From positions 3,459,501 to 3,523,500 of the forward strand of contig NZ_CP110679.1 in NCBI RefSeq assembly GCF_026167525.1: a DNA stretch of 64,000 bases. Reading direction: 5' to 3'. The notes under the pieces were generated by a model. That model saw only the letters and a program-made list of their open reading frames with translations. It did no database searches and was not told the DNA's origin. Positions 1-7,332 of this stretch are shown here, piece by piece (positions within the stretch are counted from its first letter, which is position 1; each line of letters opens with the position of its first letter). Origin of the DNA: Sphingomonas sp. M1-B02. GTDB lineage: Bacteria > Pseudomonadota > Alphaproteobacteria > Sphingomonadales > Sphingomonadaceae. A program made the translations under genes and the position numbers.

Positions 1-475
1 CCACGCGAGCGGTAAATTGCGCGACGTTGGCACACTCAACTCGGAGATATGAAACGTCGTTCTGTCGGTGAGCAACCGGCTCTAGGCCTTGTTCTCGTGC
101 GAACTCCTTAAACTTCGCTTCGTCCTCAATATTTCGTGGCGACAACAGGACCCAATCAAATCCTGCTTTGCCATTTTCGAAAGACATTTGGAGGGCAACC
201 GAGTCATCATCCGATGGACGATCTGGGGTGCCAAGCATCAACGCGGCATATCTTATGGACGCTGATCCGCGAGACATTGCCGCCAGTAATTCAGGTATCT
301 GGTCTGTTCCCACCGCCGACTGCTTTAGTAAGCGTGGGGGCCCCAATTTGCCGCGATCCCATGTGATATAGCCGAACTTCGAGTTGACGAGTGCAAAACC
401 CACTACGGCAACGAGAACGATGACGATGGCTGCGGTGGTCAGAACCGCTCTCCCTTTCCATTGCGATCCAGTCAT
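1..475 (-). CDS. Membrane-anchored hypothetical protein, 3' part missing
   Basis: An open frame starts at ATG 475 (reading left) and has no stop before the window edge, giving at least 158 residues. After a short basic N terminus (MTGSQWKGR) there is one hydrophobic segment at about residues 11-30 (VLTTAAIVIVLVAVVGFALV). This suggests a single-pass protein with the rest outside the cytoplasm or an uncleaved signal anchor. The remainder is soluble, with no motif I recognise. The stretch is visibly less GC-rich than its neighbours and uses codons such as TTA, CTA and ATA that are rare elsewhere in the window, which suggests acquired DNA. The function is unknown. Overlapping short frames on the plus strand look like shadows. 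Confidence 0.7.
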   Translation of the reverse strand, partial: MTGSQWKGRAVLTTAAIVIVLVAVVGFALVNSKFGYITWDRGKLGPPRLLKQSAVGTDQIPELLAAMSRGSASIRYAALMLGTPDRPSDDDSVALQMSFENGKAGFDWVLLSPRNIEDEAKFKEFAREQGLEPVAHRQNDVSYLRVECANVAQFTARV

Positions 476-613
476 TCAGCCATTCTACGTTGGTTGCATT
501 CTGGTCAATGTGGATGTCTGCGGTAGTGGCCCCAATTGGGTCGATAGCGGACGGGCTGCTTTGCAGTGCGACGGGCGCTATGGCAGCCCGTATTTCGGAT
601 ATGAGGACCGCCA

Positions 614-961
614 ATGCCGCTGACCCTGTACGGCATCAAGAATTGCGACACGATCAAGAAGGCGCGCGCCTGGCTCGATGCCAATGCGATTGCCTATGAC
701 TTTCACGACTATAAGGTAGCCGGCGTGGACCCTGCGCGGCTCGAGCATTGGGTCGCCGCGGAGGGCTGGGAAAAGATCCTCAATCGTGCCGGCACGACCT
801 TTCGCAAGCTGCCCGACGCCGACAAGCAGGAACTCGATGCGGGCAAGGCAATAAAGCTGATGCTGGCGCAGCCTTCGATGATCAAGCGGCCGGTGGTCGA
901 GCATGACGGCGGGCTGCTGATCGGCTTCGCGCCCGATCGCTACGCCGCCGCCTTGCTCTAG
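614..961 (+). CDS. ArsC/Spx family protein, YffB-like
   Basis: The product is a 115-residue thioredoxin-fold protein of the ArsC/Spx/YffB superfamily. The N terminus MPLTLYGIKNCDTIKKA carries the single conserved cysteine in GIKNCDT, followed by a helix. A typical ArsC-like C-terminal half ends in the IKRPVVEHDG stretch (about residues 95-104). The NCDT form is characteristic of YffB rather than true arsenate reductases (CSKSR type), so glutathione-dependent thiol reductase activity is possible but unproven. The length matches the family (about 110-120 residues). The ATG at 614 fits the family N terminus. It stands alone, 58 bases ahead of the next gene. Confidence 0.88.
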   Translation: MPLTLYGIKNCDTIKKARAWLDANAIAYDFHDYKVAGVDPARLEHWVAAEGWEKILNRAGTTFRKLPDADKQELDAGKAIKLMLAQPSMIKRPVVEHDGGLLIGFAPDRYAAALL

Positions 962-1019
962 GCTCGGCTGGCGGCTCTGGCGGTTTTCCGCTATATTCCG
1001 GGAAACGGGGGAGGGACGA

Positions 1020-1460
1020 ATGGCATCATTTCTTCGGCAACGGCCACCAGCGTGGTTTCGGATCGTCGCGGTGATCCTGCTCCTGTGGGGGCTGATGGGG
1101 GCGGCGTCGGTCTATCTCCATGTCGCTTATGGGGCCGACATGGATCCCAAGGCTACCGATTGGGACCGCGCTTATTATGCCGCGCTGCCCGGTTGGTTCA
1201 CCCCCGTATATGCCGTCGCGGTGGGCGGCGGGCTGCTCGGGGCGATCGCCTTGCTGATGGGCTCGCGGCTCGCCAAGCCGCTGTTCATCGTCTCGCTGAT
1301 CGCGGTCGTGGTGCAGTTCGGCTATGTGTTCCTCGGCACCGACATGCTCGCGCGCAAGGGGGCGGCGATCACCGTGCCGTTTCCGCTGTTCATCGCGGCG
1401 GTGGCGGCGGCGCAGGTCTGGCTGGCCGATCTGGCCCAGCGCCGCGGGTGGATAGGCTAG
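1020..1460 (+). CDS. Four-helix integral membrane protein of unknown function
   Basis: The 146-residue protein has about four hydrophobic segments (roughly residues 15-33, 59-80, 86-106 and 117-136) joined by short loops. The N terminus is basic (MASFLRQRPPAWFR), consistent with it facing the cytoplasm. The first periplasmic loop contains an acidic stretch (GADMDPKATDWDRAYYAALPGW). The ATG at 1020 is preceded by a strong ribosome binding site (GGGAGGGACGA). I do not recognise a named family; similar small proteins are annotated as conserved membrane proteins in sphingomonads. It lies in line with panB downstream, 32 bases away, but nothing links it to pantothenate synthesis. Confidence 0.8.
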   Translation: MASFLRQRPPAWFRIVAVILLLWGLMGAASVYLHVAYGADMDPKATDWDRAYYAALPGWFTPVYAVAVGGGLLGAIALLMGSRLAKPLFIVSLIAVVVQFGYVFLGTDMLARKGAAITVPFPLFIAAVAAAQVWLADLAQRRGWIG

Positions 1461-1492
1461 CGCCTGCGACGCGCCACCGCTAAAGCGCTGGC

Positions 1493-2350
1493 ATGTCCAC
1501 CTACACGATCGACACCGCCACCAGCCGCGCGACGCCCACGCCCGCGCCGATGAAGCGGCTCACCGTCCCCGCGATCCGCAATCGCAAGGGGAAGGAGCCG
1601 ATCGTGATGCTGACGGCCTACACGATGCGGATGGCGGAGCTGCTCGATCCGCACTGCGATGTGCTGCTGGTCGGGGACAGCCTGGGCCAGGTGATCTACG
1701 GCCTGCCCTCGACGCTGCCGGTGACGCTTGAGATGATGATCGCGCATGGCGCGGCGGTGGTGCGCGGCAGCCATCATGCAGTGGTGATCGTCGACATGCC
1801 GTTCGGCAGCTATGAAGCGAGCCCCGAGCGCGCGTTCGAATCCGCGGCGCGCGTACTGGCGGAAACCGGCGCGGCGGGGGTGAAGCTGGAGGGCGGCGCG
1901 ACGATGGCGCCGGTGATCGAGTTCCTCGCGCGCCGCGGCATCCCGGTGATGGCGCATATCGGCCTGACCCCGCAGGCGGTGAATGCGCTGGGCGGCTATG
2001 CCGCGCGTGGCCGCAGCAATGCCGAACATGCCCGGATCATCGACGATGCCCGCGCGGTCACCGAGGCGGGTGCCTTCGCGATCGTGGCCGAGGGTGTCAT
2101 CGAGACGCTGGCCAACGAAATTACTGCCGCGGTTTCGGTGCCGGTGATCGGCATCGGCGCGTCCGCTCAGTGCGACGGGCAGGTGCTGGTGACCGAGGAC
2201 ATGCTGGGGCTGTTCGAGCGCACCCCGCGCTTCGTGAGGAAATATGACGATCTGGCCAGCCGCATTTCCGCCGCGGTCGCCACCTATGCCGCCGAGGTGC
2301 GCTCCCGCGACTTCCCCGGGGCCGAACAGGTCTATGCGGCGCGCGATTGA
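1493..2350 (+). CDS. panB: 3-methyl-2-oxobutanoate hydroxymethyltransferase (ketopantoate hydroxymethyltransferase)
   Basis: PanB transfers a hydroxymethyl group from 5,10-methylene-THF to 2-oxoisovalerate, the first committed step of pantothenate and CoA synthesis, in the cytosol. The 285-residue product shows the family hallmarks in order. These are [14 protein letters not shown], the metal-binding [13 protein letters not shown], a [13 protein letters not shown] segment, VKLEGG and the C-terminal IGIGAS region with a catalytic Glu in AEGV. Length is normal (260-290). There is an extra N-terminal stretch of about 20 residues rich in Thr, Ala and Pro before [10 protein letters not shown], so the Met near residue 20 is a possible alternative start. 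No panC lies next to it. Confidence 0.96.
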   Translation: MSTYTIDTATSRATPTPAPMKRLTVPAIRNRKGKEPIVMLTAYTMRMAELLDPHCDVLLVGDSLGQVIYGLPSTLPVTLEMMIAHGAAVVRGSHHAVVIVDMPFGSYEASPERAFESAARVLAETGAAGVKLEGGATMAPVIEFLARRGIPVMAHIGLTPQAVNALGGYAARGRSNAEHARIIDDARAVTEAGAFAIVAEGVIETLANEITAAVSVPVIGIGASAQCDGQVLVTEDMLGLFERTPRFVRKYDDLASRISAAVATYAAEVRSRDFPGAEQVYAARD

Positions 2351-2417
2351 GGGGCTACCGAGCATTCTTTCCCTTCTTACGGCGCACGGCTAAGGTTTCG
2401 CGCCCGCACGGCCATCC

Positions 2418-3134
2418 ATGGAGTCACTCTTGGCGCTTCCTCCCGGCACTACTGACGAGACCTTTCTGCGCGAAGTGGACGAGGAATATCGTCGCGATCG
2501 GCTGATGCACGTCGCCCGCAACTATGGGCGCTGGATCGCGATCGCCGTGGTCGTCCTGCTCGTGGCGCTCGCCGCCTATCTCTATTCGCAGCATCACAGC
2601 CAGCGGACCGACGGCAAGCAGGGCGAGCAATATGACGCGGCGATGCGGCTCGTCGAGCAGAACCAGGCCGACAAGGCGCTGCCCGAGCTTGCCAAGATCG
2701 CATCCGACAAGGACGGTTATGCAGCCATGGCACGCATCGCCGAGGGCAATCTGCTGCTCGAGAAGAAGGATGCGAAGGGCGCGGCGGCCAAGTTCACGCA
2801 GGTCGCCGGCGACGCCGCGTTCGAGCAACCCTATCGCGACATGGCGCTGATCCGCCAGACGATCGCCGAATATGACACGATGCAGCCCCAGGCGGTGATC
2901 GATCGGCTGAAGGGGCTGGCCAATCCAAACTCGCCCTGGCTGGGCACGGCGGGCGAACTCGTCGCCGCCGCCTATCTAAAGGCCGGCAACCGCGCCGAGG
3001 CGGGCCGGCTCTATGGCCAGATCGCCCAGGGCGGCGAGAAGGTCCCCGAAACGATCCGTCAACGTGCGGTTCAGCTGGCAGGCGTACTCGGCGTCGACGC
3101 CATCGATCAGTCGAAGGATACCAAGGTTCAATGA
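2418..3134 (+). CDS. Membrane-anchored TPR protein, YfgM/CpoB-like
   Basis: The 238-residue protein has a cytoplasmic N terminus (about 1-37), one membrane helix at about 40-58 (WIAIAVVVLLVALAAYLYS), and a long periplasmic alpha-helical region with degenerate tetratricopeptide-like repeats rich in Ala, Lys and Glu. This is the layout of YfgM, an ancillary SecYEG/periplasmic chaperone-network protein. The gene order with bamB and der downstream matches the yfgM-bamB-der order of E. coli, which strengthens the call. Its stop overlaps the bamB start by 4 bases, so the two are probably translationally coupled. Activity as a translocon partner is inferred from the family. Confidence 0.87.
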   Translation: MESLLALPPGTTDETFLREVDEEYRRDRLMHVARNYGRWIAIAVVVLLVALAAYLYSQHHSQRTDGKQGEQYDAAMRLVEQNQADKALPELAKIASDKDGYAAMARIAEGNLLLEKKDAKGAAAKFTQVAGDAAFEQPYRDMALIRQTIAEYDTMQPQAVIDRLKGLANPNSPWLGTAGELVAAAYLKAGNRAEAGRLYGQIAQGGEKVPETIRQRAVQLAGVLGVDAIDQSKDTKVQ

Positions 3135-4453
3135 ACAATAAGCTGAGGGTGACTGCGGCGTTCGCGGTGCTCGCATTGGCGAGCGGCTGCGGAATCTTCA
3201 AGGGCGGCGCCAACAAGACTCCCGTGCTCGGCGAGCGCATGCCCATCCTGCTGTCGGAGAACGACATCGTTGCGGACAAGACGCTGGAAGGCGTCGAGGT
3301 GCTGCTGCCCGAGCCCGCGGTCAACGATGCCTGGCGTCAGCCCGGCGGCAATGCGGCCAAGTCGATGGGGCATCTCGCCCTCGCCGCGGCACCTGCGCGC
3401 GCCTGGTCCAAGGAGGTCGCCAAGCCCTCCAACCAGCGTCGCCTCGCCGCCGCGCCGGTGATCTCCGACAATCGCCTGTATGTCGTCGACACCGACGGCG
3501 TGGTGCATGCAATGGCCGCCGACACGGGCGCGGACCTGTGGCGCGCCGAGACGGCCAAGGGCGACGACAACCAGCCGGCGCGTTTCGGCGGCGGCGTCAG
3601 CGTCGAGGGTGAGCGCGCCTACGCGACGAACGGGCTTGGCGACGTCGTCGCGCTCAATGCCGCGACCGGCGCCGAAGTCTGGCGCAAGCGCCCGGGTGGT
3701 CCGCTGCGCGGCTCTCCGACGCTCGCCAACGGCAATGTCTATGTCGTGACCCAGGACAACCAGCTCTTCGCGCTCGCGCAGGAGACCGGCGAAGTCAGCT
3801 GGACGGCGTCTGCCAGCCTCGAATCGCAGGGCGTGTTCGGCGTCGCTGCGCCGGCCTCCGCACAGGGCACCGTGGTCGCCGGCTTCTCGTCGGGCGAGCT
3901 CAATGCCTATCGCTATGAGAATGGCCGTACCCTCTGGGATCAGGTGCTCTCGCGCACGTCGATGTCGACCTCGGTGTCGTCGCTGTCGGACATCGACGCC
4001 GAGCCGGTGATCGATCAGGGCCGCGTCTATGCCGTGGGCCAGGGCGGGCGGATGGTCGCGATCGATATCGCCAGCGGCAATCCGCTGTGGGAACAGAATA
4101 TCGCCGGCATCTCGACGCCCTGGGCGGCGGGCGAGTGGTTGTTCGTAGTGACCGACGACGCGCGGCTGATCGCGCTTTCACGCGGCAGCGGCAAGGTTCG
4201 CTGGATCGCGCAGCTCAGGAACTTCCGCAACGTCAAAAAGTCGACCGGCGCGATCAGCTGGAGCGGCCCGGTGCTCGCCGGCGGCAAGCTGGTCCTCGGC
4301 AATTCGGAAGGCGAACTGGCGTACGTTTCGCCGACCGACGGCTCGGTCCTTTCGACCGTGAAAGTCGATGCGCCGATCTCGCTGCCGCTCATTGTGGCGA
4401 ACAGCACGCTCTATGTCCTCGACGACAAGGGCAAGTTGACGGCGTATCGCTGA
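3131..4453 (+). CDS. bamB: Outer membrane protein assembly lipoprotein BamB, beta-propeller
   Basis: BamB is the lipoprotein of the BAM complex that helps BamA fold beta-barrel proteins into the outer membrane. The 440-residue product starts with a lipoprotein signal (VLALASGC, lipidated Cys at about residue 20). It then has repeated PQQ-like propeller blades, recognisable as VYAVGQGGRMVAIDIASGNPLW, LIALSRGSGKVRW and LFALAQETGEVSW. Length is slightly above E. coli BamB (392). It overlaps the upstream TPR gene by 4 bases and is followed by an intrinsic terminator at 4496-4531, so the TPR protein and bamB probably form one transcript and der has its own start. Confidence 0.93.
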   Translation: MNNKLRVTAAFAVLALASGCGIFKGGANKTPVLGERMPILLSENDIVADKTLEGVEVLLPEPAVNDAWRQPGGNAAKSMGHLALAAAPARAWSKEVAKPSNQRRLAAAPVISDNRLYVVDTDGVVHAMAADTGADLWRAETAKGDDNQPARFGGGVSVEGERAYATNGLGDVVALNAATGAEVWRKRPGGPLRGSPTLANGNVYVVTQDNQLFALAQETGEVSWTASASLESQGVFGVAAPASAQGTVVAGFSSGELNAYRYENGRTLWDQVLSRTSMSTSVSSLSDIDAEPVIDQGRVYAVGQGGRMVAIDIASGNPLWEQNIAGISTPWAAGEWLFVVTDDARLIALSRGSGKVRWIAQLRNFRNVKKSTGAISWSGPVLAGGKLVLGNSEGELAYVSPTDGSVLSTVKVDAPISLPLIVANSTLYVLDDKGKLTAYR

Positions 4454-4458
4454 GTGAT

Positions 4459-4479
4459 CCCCTCCCTGAAAGGGAGGGG
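4459..4479. repeat. 21-bp palindromic intergenic repeat, copy 1
   Basis: A perfect hairpin with arms CCCCTCCCT and AGGGAGGGG and a GAA loop sits 5 bases after the bamB stop. The same 21 bases occur again at 61238-61258, and with one changed loop base at 61340-61360. A related, degenerate palindrome (CCCTGCCAGCAGGG) follows at 4588-4601. The flanking GGGGTGGA and CACCCACCCC tracts are oriented head to head, as at the second locus. This looks like a REP-type element. Confidence 0.8.
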
Positions 4480-4495
4480 CCAGGGGTGGATCTAG

Positions 4496-4531
4496 CGATG
4501 GCCGGGGCTCGATGCTCCGGCCATCGCTTTT
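4496..4531 (+). terminator. Rho-independent terminator after bamB
   Basis: A 13-bp stem (CGATGGCCGGGGC at 4496-4508 with GCTCCGGCCATCG at 4514-4526, one G-U pair) has a 5-base loop and is followed by CTTTTAT. Stem strength and the T run fit an intrinsic terminator. It ends the bamB transcript and separates it from der. Confidence 0.8.
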
Positions 4532-4619
4532 ATATCTGCCGTTGATGAGTCTATTAGACGCGCAGAATTCACCCACCCCCAGCCTTTCCCTGCCAGCAGG
4601 GAGGGGAGCGAGATTTGAA

Positions 4620-5993
4620 ATGCCCCTACCCACAGTCGCAATCATCGGCCGGCCGAATGTCGGCAAGTCGACCCTGTTCAACCGGCTGGTCGGCAAGCGC
4701 CTGGCGCTGGTCGACGACCAGCCCGGCGTGACGCGCGATCGGCGCGAGGGCGATGCCGAGTTGCTCGGTATGCAGTTCCGCGTGATCGACACCGCGGGCT
4801 ATGAGGATGAGGATGCGGCGACGCTGCCGGGCCGGATGCGCGCCCAGACCGAGGCGGCGGTCGCCGATTCCGACGTTGCCTTGTTCCTGATCGATTCGCG
4901 GGTCGGCATCGTGCCGCTCGACGAGGAGATCGCGCGCTGGCTGCGCGGCACCAACCGTCCGGTGGTGGTGATGGCCAACAAGGCCGAGGGCAAGGCCGGC
5001 GACACCGGCGTGATCGAGGCGATGGCGCTGGGGCTGGGCGACCCGATCCCCTTTTCCGCCGAGCATGGCGAGGGCGTCGTCGATCTGTTCGAGGCACTGC
5101 GCCCGCATATCGAGCGCGACGAAGAGGAGATCGAAGCGGAGGAGGACGAAGAGTCGCCCGATGCGATCCTCAAGCTTGCGATCGTCGGCCGTCCGAACGC
5201 GGGCAAATCGACGCTGATCAACAAGATGCTGGGCCAGGATCGGCTGATCACCGGACCCGAGGCGGGCATCACCCGCGATTCGATCGCGATCGAGTGGGAA
5301 TGGACCGACGAAGAGGGCCATGTCCGCCCGGTCCGGCTGATCGATACCGCCGGCATGCGCAAGAAGGCGCGGGTCGACGAGAAGCTCGAGAAGCTCGCGG
5401 TGATGGACGCCCTGCGCGCGATCGACTTCGCCGAGGTGGTGGTCCTGCTGCTAGACGCCACCCGCGGCCTGGAGGTCCAGGACCTCAAGATCGCCGACCG
5501 CTCGCTCCAGGAGGGCCGCGCGCTCGTCATCGCGCTGAACAAATGGGACGTCGCCGAAAACGCGTCGAGCCTGTTCAACGGCGTCAAGGGCGCGCTCGAC
5601 GAGGGGTTGGCGCAGGTCAAGGGCGTGCCCTTGCTCACCATCTCGGGCGCGACCGGCAAGGGCATCGACACGCTAATGAAGGTGGCGTTCGAGACGCGCG
5701 AGGCCTGGTCGCGGCGCATCGGCACCGGCCAGCTCAATCGCTGGTTCGAGAAGGCGATCGAGGCCAATCCGCCCCCCGCGCCCGGCGGCAAGCGGATCAA
5801 GCCGCGCTACGTCACCCAGAACAAGTCGCGCCCGCCGAGCTTCGTCCTGTTCGGCACGCGGGTGGACCTGCTGCCGGTCAGCTATCAGCGCTATCTGATC
5901 AACAGCCTGCGCAAGGAATTCGATTTCGGGGCGGTGCCGGTGCGGCTGTCGCTTCGCGCATCCAAAAATCCTTTCGACAAGGATCGGGAATAG
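4620..5993 (+). CDS. der: GTPase Der (EngA), ribosome biogenesis
   Basis: Der is a tandem-GTPase needed for 50S subunit maturation. The 457-residue product from ATG 4620 has two complete G domains. The first P loop is GRPNVGKST near residue 9 and the second GRPNAGKST near residue 190; each has a DTAG motif, and NKWD identifies guanine in the second domain. A C-terminal KH-like domain ends with RASKNPFDKDRE. An acidic linker (EEEIEAEEDEESPD) joins the G domains, as is usual. The open frame extends upstream to 4512, but that start lies inside the bamB terminator and the extra residues are not Der-like, so 4620 (MPLPTVAIIGRPNVGKS) is preferred. Confidence 0.97.
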   Translation: MPLPTVAIIGRPNVGKSTLFNRLVGKRLALVDDQPGVTRDRREGDAELLGMQFRVIDTAGYEDEDAATLPGRMRAQTEAAVADSDVALFLIDSRVGIVPLDEEIARWLRGTNRPVVVMANKAEGKAGDTGVIEAMALGLGDPIPFSAEHGEGVVDLFEALRPHIERDEEEIEAEEDEESPDAILKLAIVGRPNAGKSTLINKMLGQDRLITGPEAGITRDSIAIEWEWTDEEGHVRPVRLIDTAGMRKKARVDEKLEKLAVMDALRAIDFAEVVVLLLDATRGLEVQDLKIADRSLQEGRALVIALNKWDVAENASSLFNGVKGALDEGLAQVKGVPLLTISGATGKGIDTLMKVAFETREAWSRRIGTGQLNRWFEKAIEANPPPAPGGKRIKPRYVTQNKSRPPSFVLFGTRVDLLPVSYQRYLINSLRKEFDFGAVPVRLSLRASKNPFDKDRE

Positions 5994-6080
5994 TCCCGAA
6001 TATTTCCTCCCCATCAACTTGCTGTTTACGCATGATCCGTAACAACCGACCCGTGCCGTCTTCGGTGCGGAGTTGGGATT

Positions 6081-6497
6081 ATGAGCGATTCGAACGAGCC
6101 GGTTACGTTGGTGAACTGGTCGGCCTTTTCACAGGCACGTACTGAACTTGGGGCGAATTTCGTCCGTATTCTCGGCTATTTCCGGGAAGACGGCGTGAAA
6201 TCGGTGTCGCAGATCGAAGATGCGATGCGCGCGCATAATGCCGTGGCGCTGGTAATCCCGGCGCACACGCTGAAGGGCGAGGCTGCCCAGTTCGGCGCCG
6301 AAATGCTGGCAGACCTGGCGGAGTCGATCGAGACGATCGCGCGAACCTGCGTCGAGCGTCACGAGACGCCCACCGACGCGCTCGAGCTTGTCGTCCAGTT
6401 GCGCCCGCTCTTCGAATCGACGCTGGAAATGCTCGAGCGCGAGGCAAATCCGCTGGTGGCGCGCCGCCCGGCGCAGCAGTTCGGGCGCCGCGCCTGA
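6081..6497 (+). CDS. Hpt-domain histidine phosphotransfer protein
   Basis: The 138-residue soluble protein contains an Hpt domain. Its signature is HTLKGEAAQFGAEMLADLAE at about residues 57-76, where the His is the predicted phosphoacceptor. Such proteins shuttle phosphate between a hybrid histidine kinase and a response regulator. In alphaproteobacteria single-domain Hpt proteins feed cell-cycle or stress pathways. No kinase or receiver gene is adjacent, so its partners are unknown. It sits 87 bases after der in the same direction and converges with bfr, with only 10 bases between the two stops. The start ATG 6081 is the only good candidate. Confidence 0.82.
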   Translation: MSDSNEPVTLVNWSAFSQARTELGANFVRILGYFREDGVKSVSQIEDAMRAHNAVALVIPAHTLKGEAAQFGAEMLADLAESIETIARTCVERHETPTDALELVVQLRPLFESTLEMLEREANPLVARRPAQQFGRRA

Positions 6498-6507
6498 TCC
6501 CGGTCCG

Positions 6508-6996
6508 TCAGCCGTCAGACTCTTCCTCGGCCTTGCTGTTGAGCTGGATGTAATTCTCGATCCCCATCCGCGCGATCATCTCGAACTGGCGTTCGAGCGT
6601 GTCGACATGCTCTTCCTCGCTGTCGAGGATGCGGCGGAACAGATCGCGGCTGACATAGTCGCGGACCGACTCGCTATGCTGGATCGCGTCGCGCAGCACG
6701 TCGAGGGCTTCCATCTCGAGCGCCAGGTCGGCCTTCAGCGCCTCTTCGACCGTCTCGCCGATGCGCAGTCGTCCGAGCAGCTGGAAATTGGGCAGGCCGT
6801 CGAGGAACAGGATGCGCTCCGCCACCCAATCGGCATGCTTCATCTCGTCGATCGACTCGTGCCGTTCGAATGCCGCGAGCTTCTTGACCCCCCAATGGTC
6901 GTAGAGGCGATAGTGGAGCCAATATTGGTTGATCGCGGTAAGCTCGTTGCGGAGCACCTCGTTCAGATATTCGAGGACCTTGGTGTCGCCCTTCAT
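6508..6996 (-). CDS. bfr: Bacterioferritin
   Basis: Bacterioferritin is a 24-subunit heme-containing iron store with a diiron ferroxidase site. The product shows the family order: MKGDTKVLEYLNEVLRNELT at the N terminus, a central DEMKHADWVAERILFLDGLPN with the heme Met and ferroxidase Glu/His, and DSEEEHVDTLERQFEMI with the second Glu and His pair. A 3-residue longer start exists at 7005, but AGGG lies 9 bases before the ATG at 6996 and abuts the one at 7005, so 6996 is chosen (162 residues). A short inverted repeat (CCCTG/CAGGG) lies at 7006-7020. It follows the bfd gene on the same strand and probably shares its Fur-responsive promoter. Confidence 0.95.
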   Translation of the reverse strand: MKGDTKVLEYLNEVLRNELTAINQYWLHYRLYDHWGVKKLAAFERHESIDEMKHADWVAERILFLDGLPNFQLLGRLRIGETVEEALKADLALEMEALDVLRDAIQHSESVRDYVSRDLFRRILDSEEEHVDTLERQFEMIARMGIENYIQLNSKAEEESDG

Positions 6997-7087
6997 CACA
7001 TGCATCCCTGTTAAGCAGGGATGAATCTATAGCGCGACAGGGCGGCCGCGAAAACCGCAGAAATCCGCCATTTTTTAATTGAGAACG

Positions 7088-7258
7088 CTACGCAGCCGCG
7101 CGTTCGTTATTGATAATCTCTCGCGCGAACGAAACGCATTGGCCGCATTTGGGCTGGAGGCCCATCGCCCGATAGGCCTGGCAGGCGCTGGTCGCGCCGC
7201 TGCGCGCCGCATCGCGGACATCGCGCTCTCTGATGGCATTGCAAACGCAGACGACCAT
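7088..7258 (-). CDS. bfd: Bacterioferritin-associated ferredoxin, BFD-like [2Fe-2S]
   Basis: A 56-residue frame starts MVVCVCNAIRERDV and has the BFD-type cysteine set: CxC at residues 4-6 and CxxC (CGQC) at about 38-41. These bind one [2Fe-2S] cluster. Bfd docks on bacterioferritin and reduces the stored ferric iron so it can leave. The gene lies 91 bases upstream of bfr on the same strand, as expected of a partner. It is short enough to be missed by length-limited gene calling. A Fur-type site lies about 34 bases upstream of its start, fitting induction on iron starvation. Confidence 0.88.
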   Translation of the reverse strand: MVVCVCNAIRERDVRDAARSGATSACQAYRAMGLQPKCGQCVSFAREIINNERAAA

Positions 7259-7291
7259 GGAACCTCACCCTCGCTGACGATGGTGTATGGC

Positions 7292-7309
7292 TATTGAGAG
7301 CGATTCGCA
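7292..7309 (-). promoter_or_regulatory. Putative Fur box upstream of bfd-bfr
   Basis: Read on the minus strand the site is TGCGAATCGCTCTCAATA, close to the Fur-type boxes TGCGAAT-n-ATTCTCAAT seen before iron-regulated genes of related bacteria. It lies 34-51 bases before the bfd start, so occupancy by Fur would block bfd and probably bfr. The family match is recalled rather than computed. Confidence 0.55.
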
Positions 7310-7332
7310 AGGGTAATGCGAGGCATTCGCAG

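Noticed and set aside
4512..4619. Upstream extension of der to 4512
   Set aside because: The start lies inside the bamB terminator hairpin and the extra residues are not Der-like.
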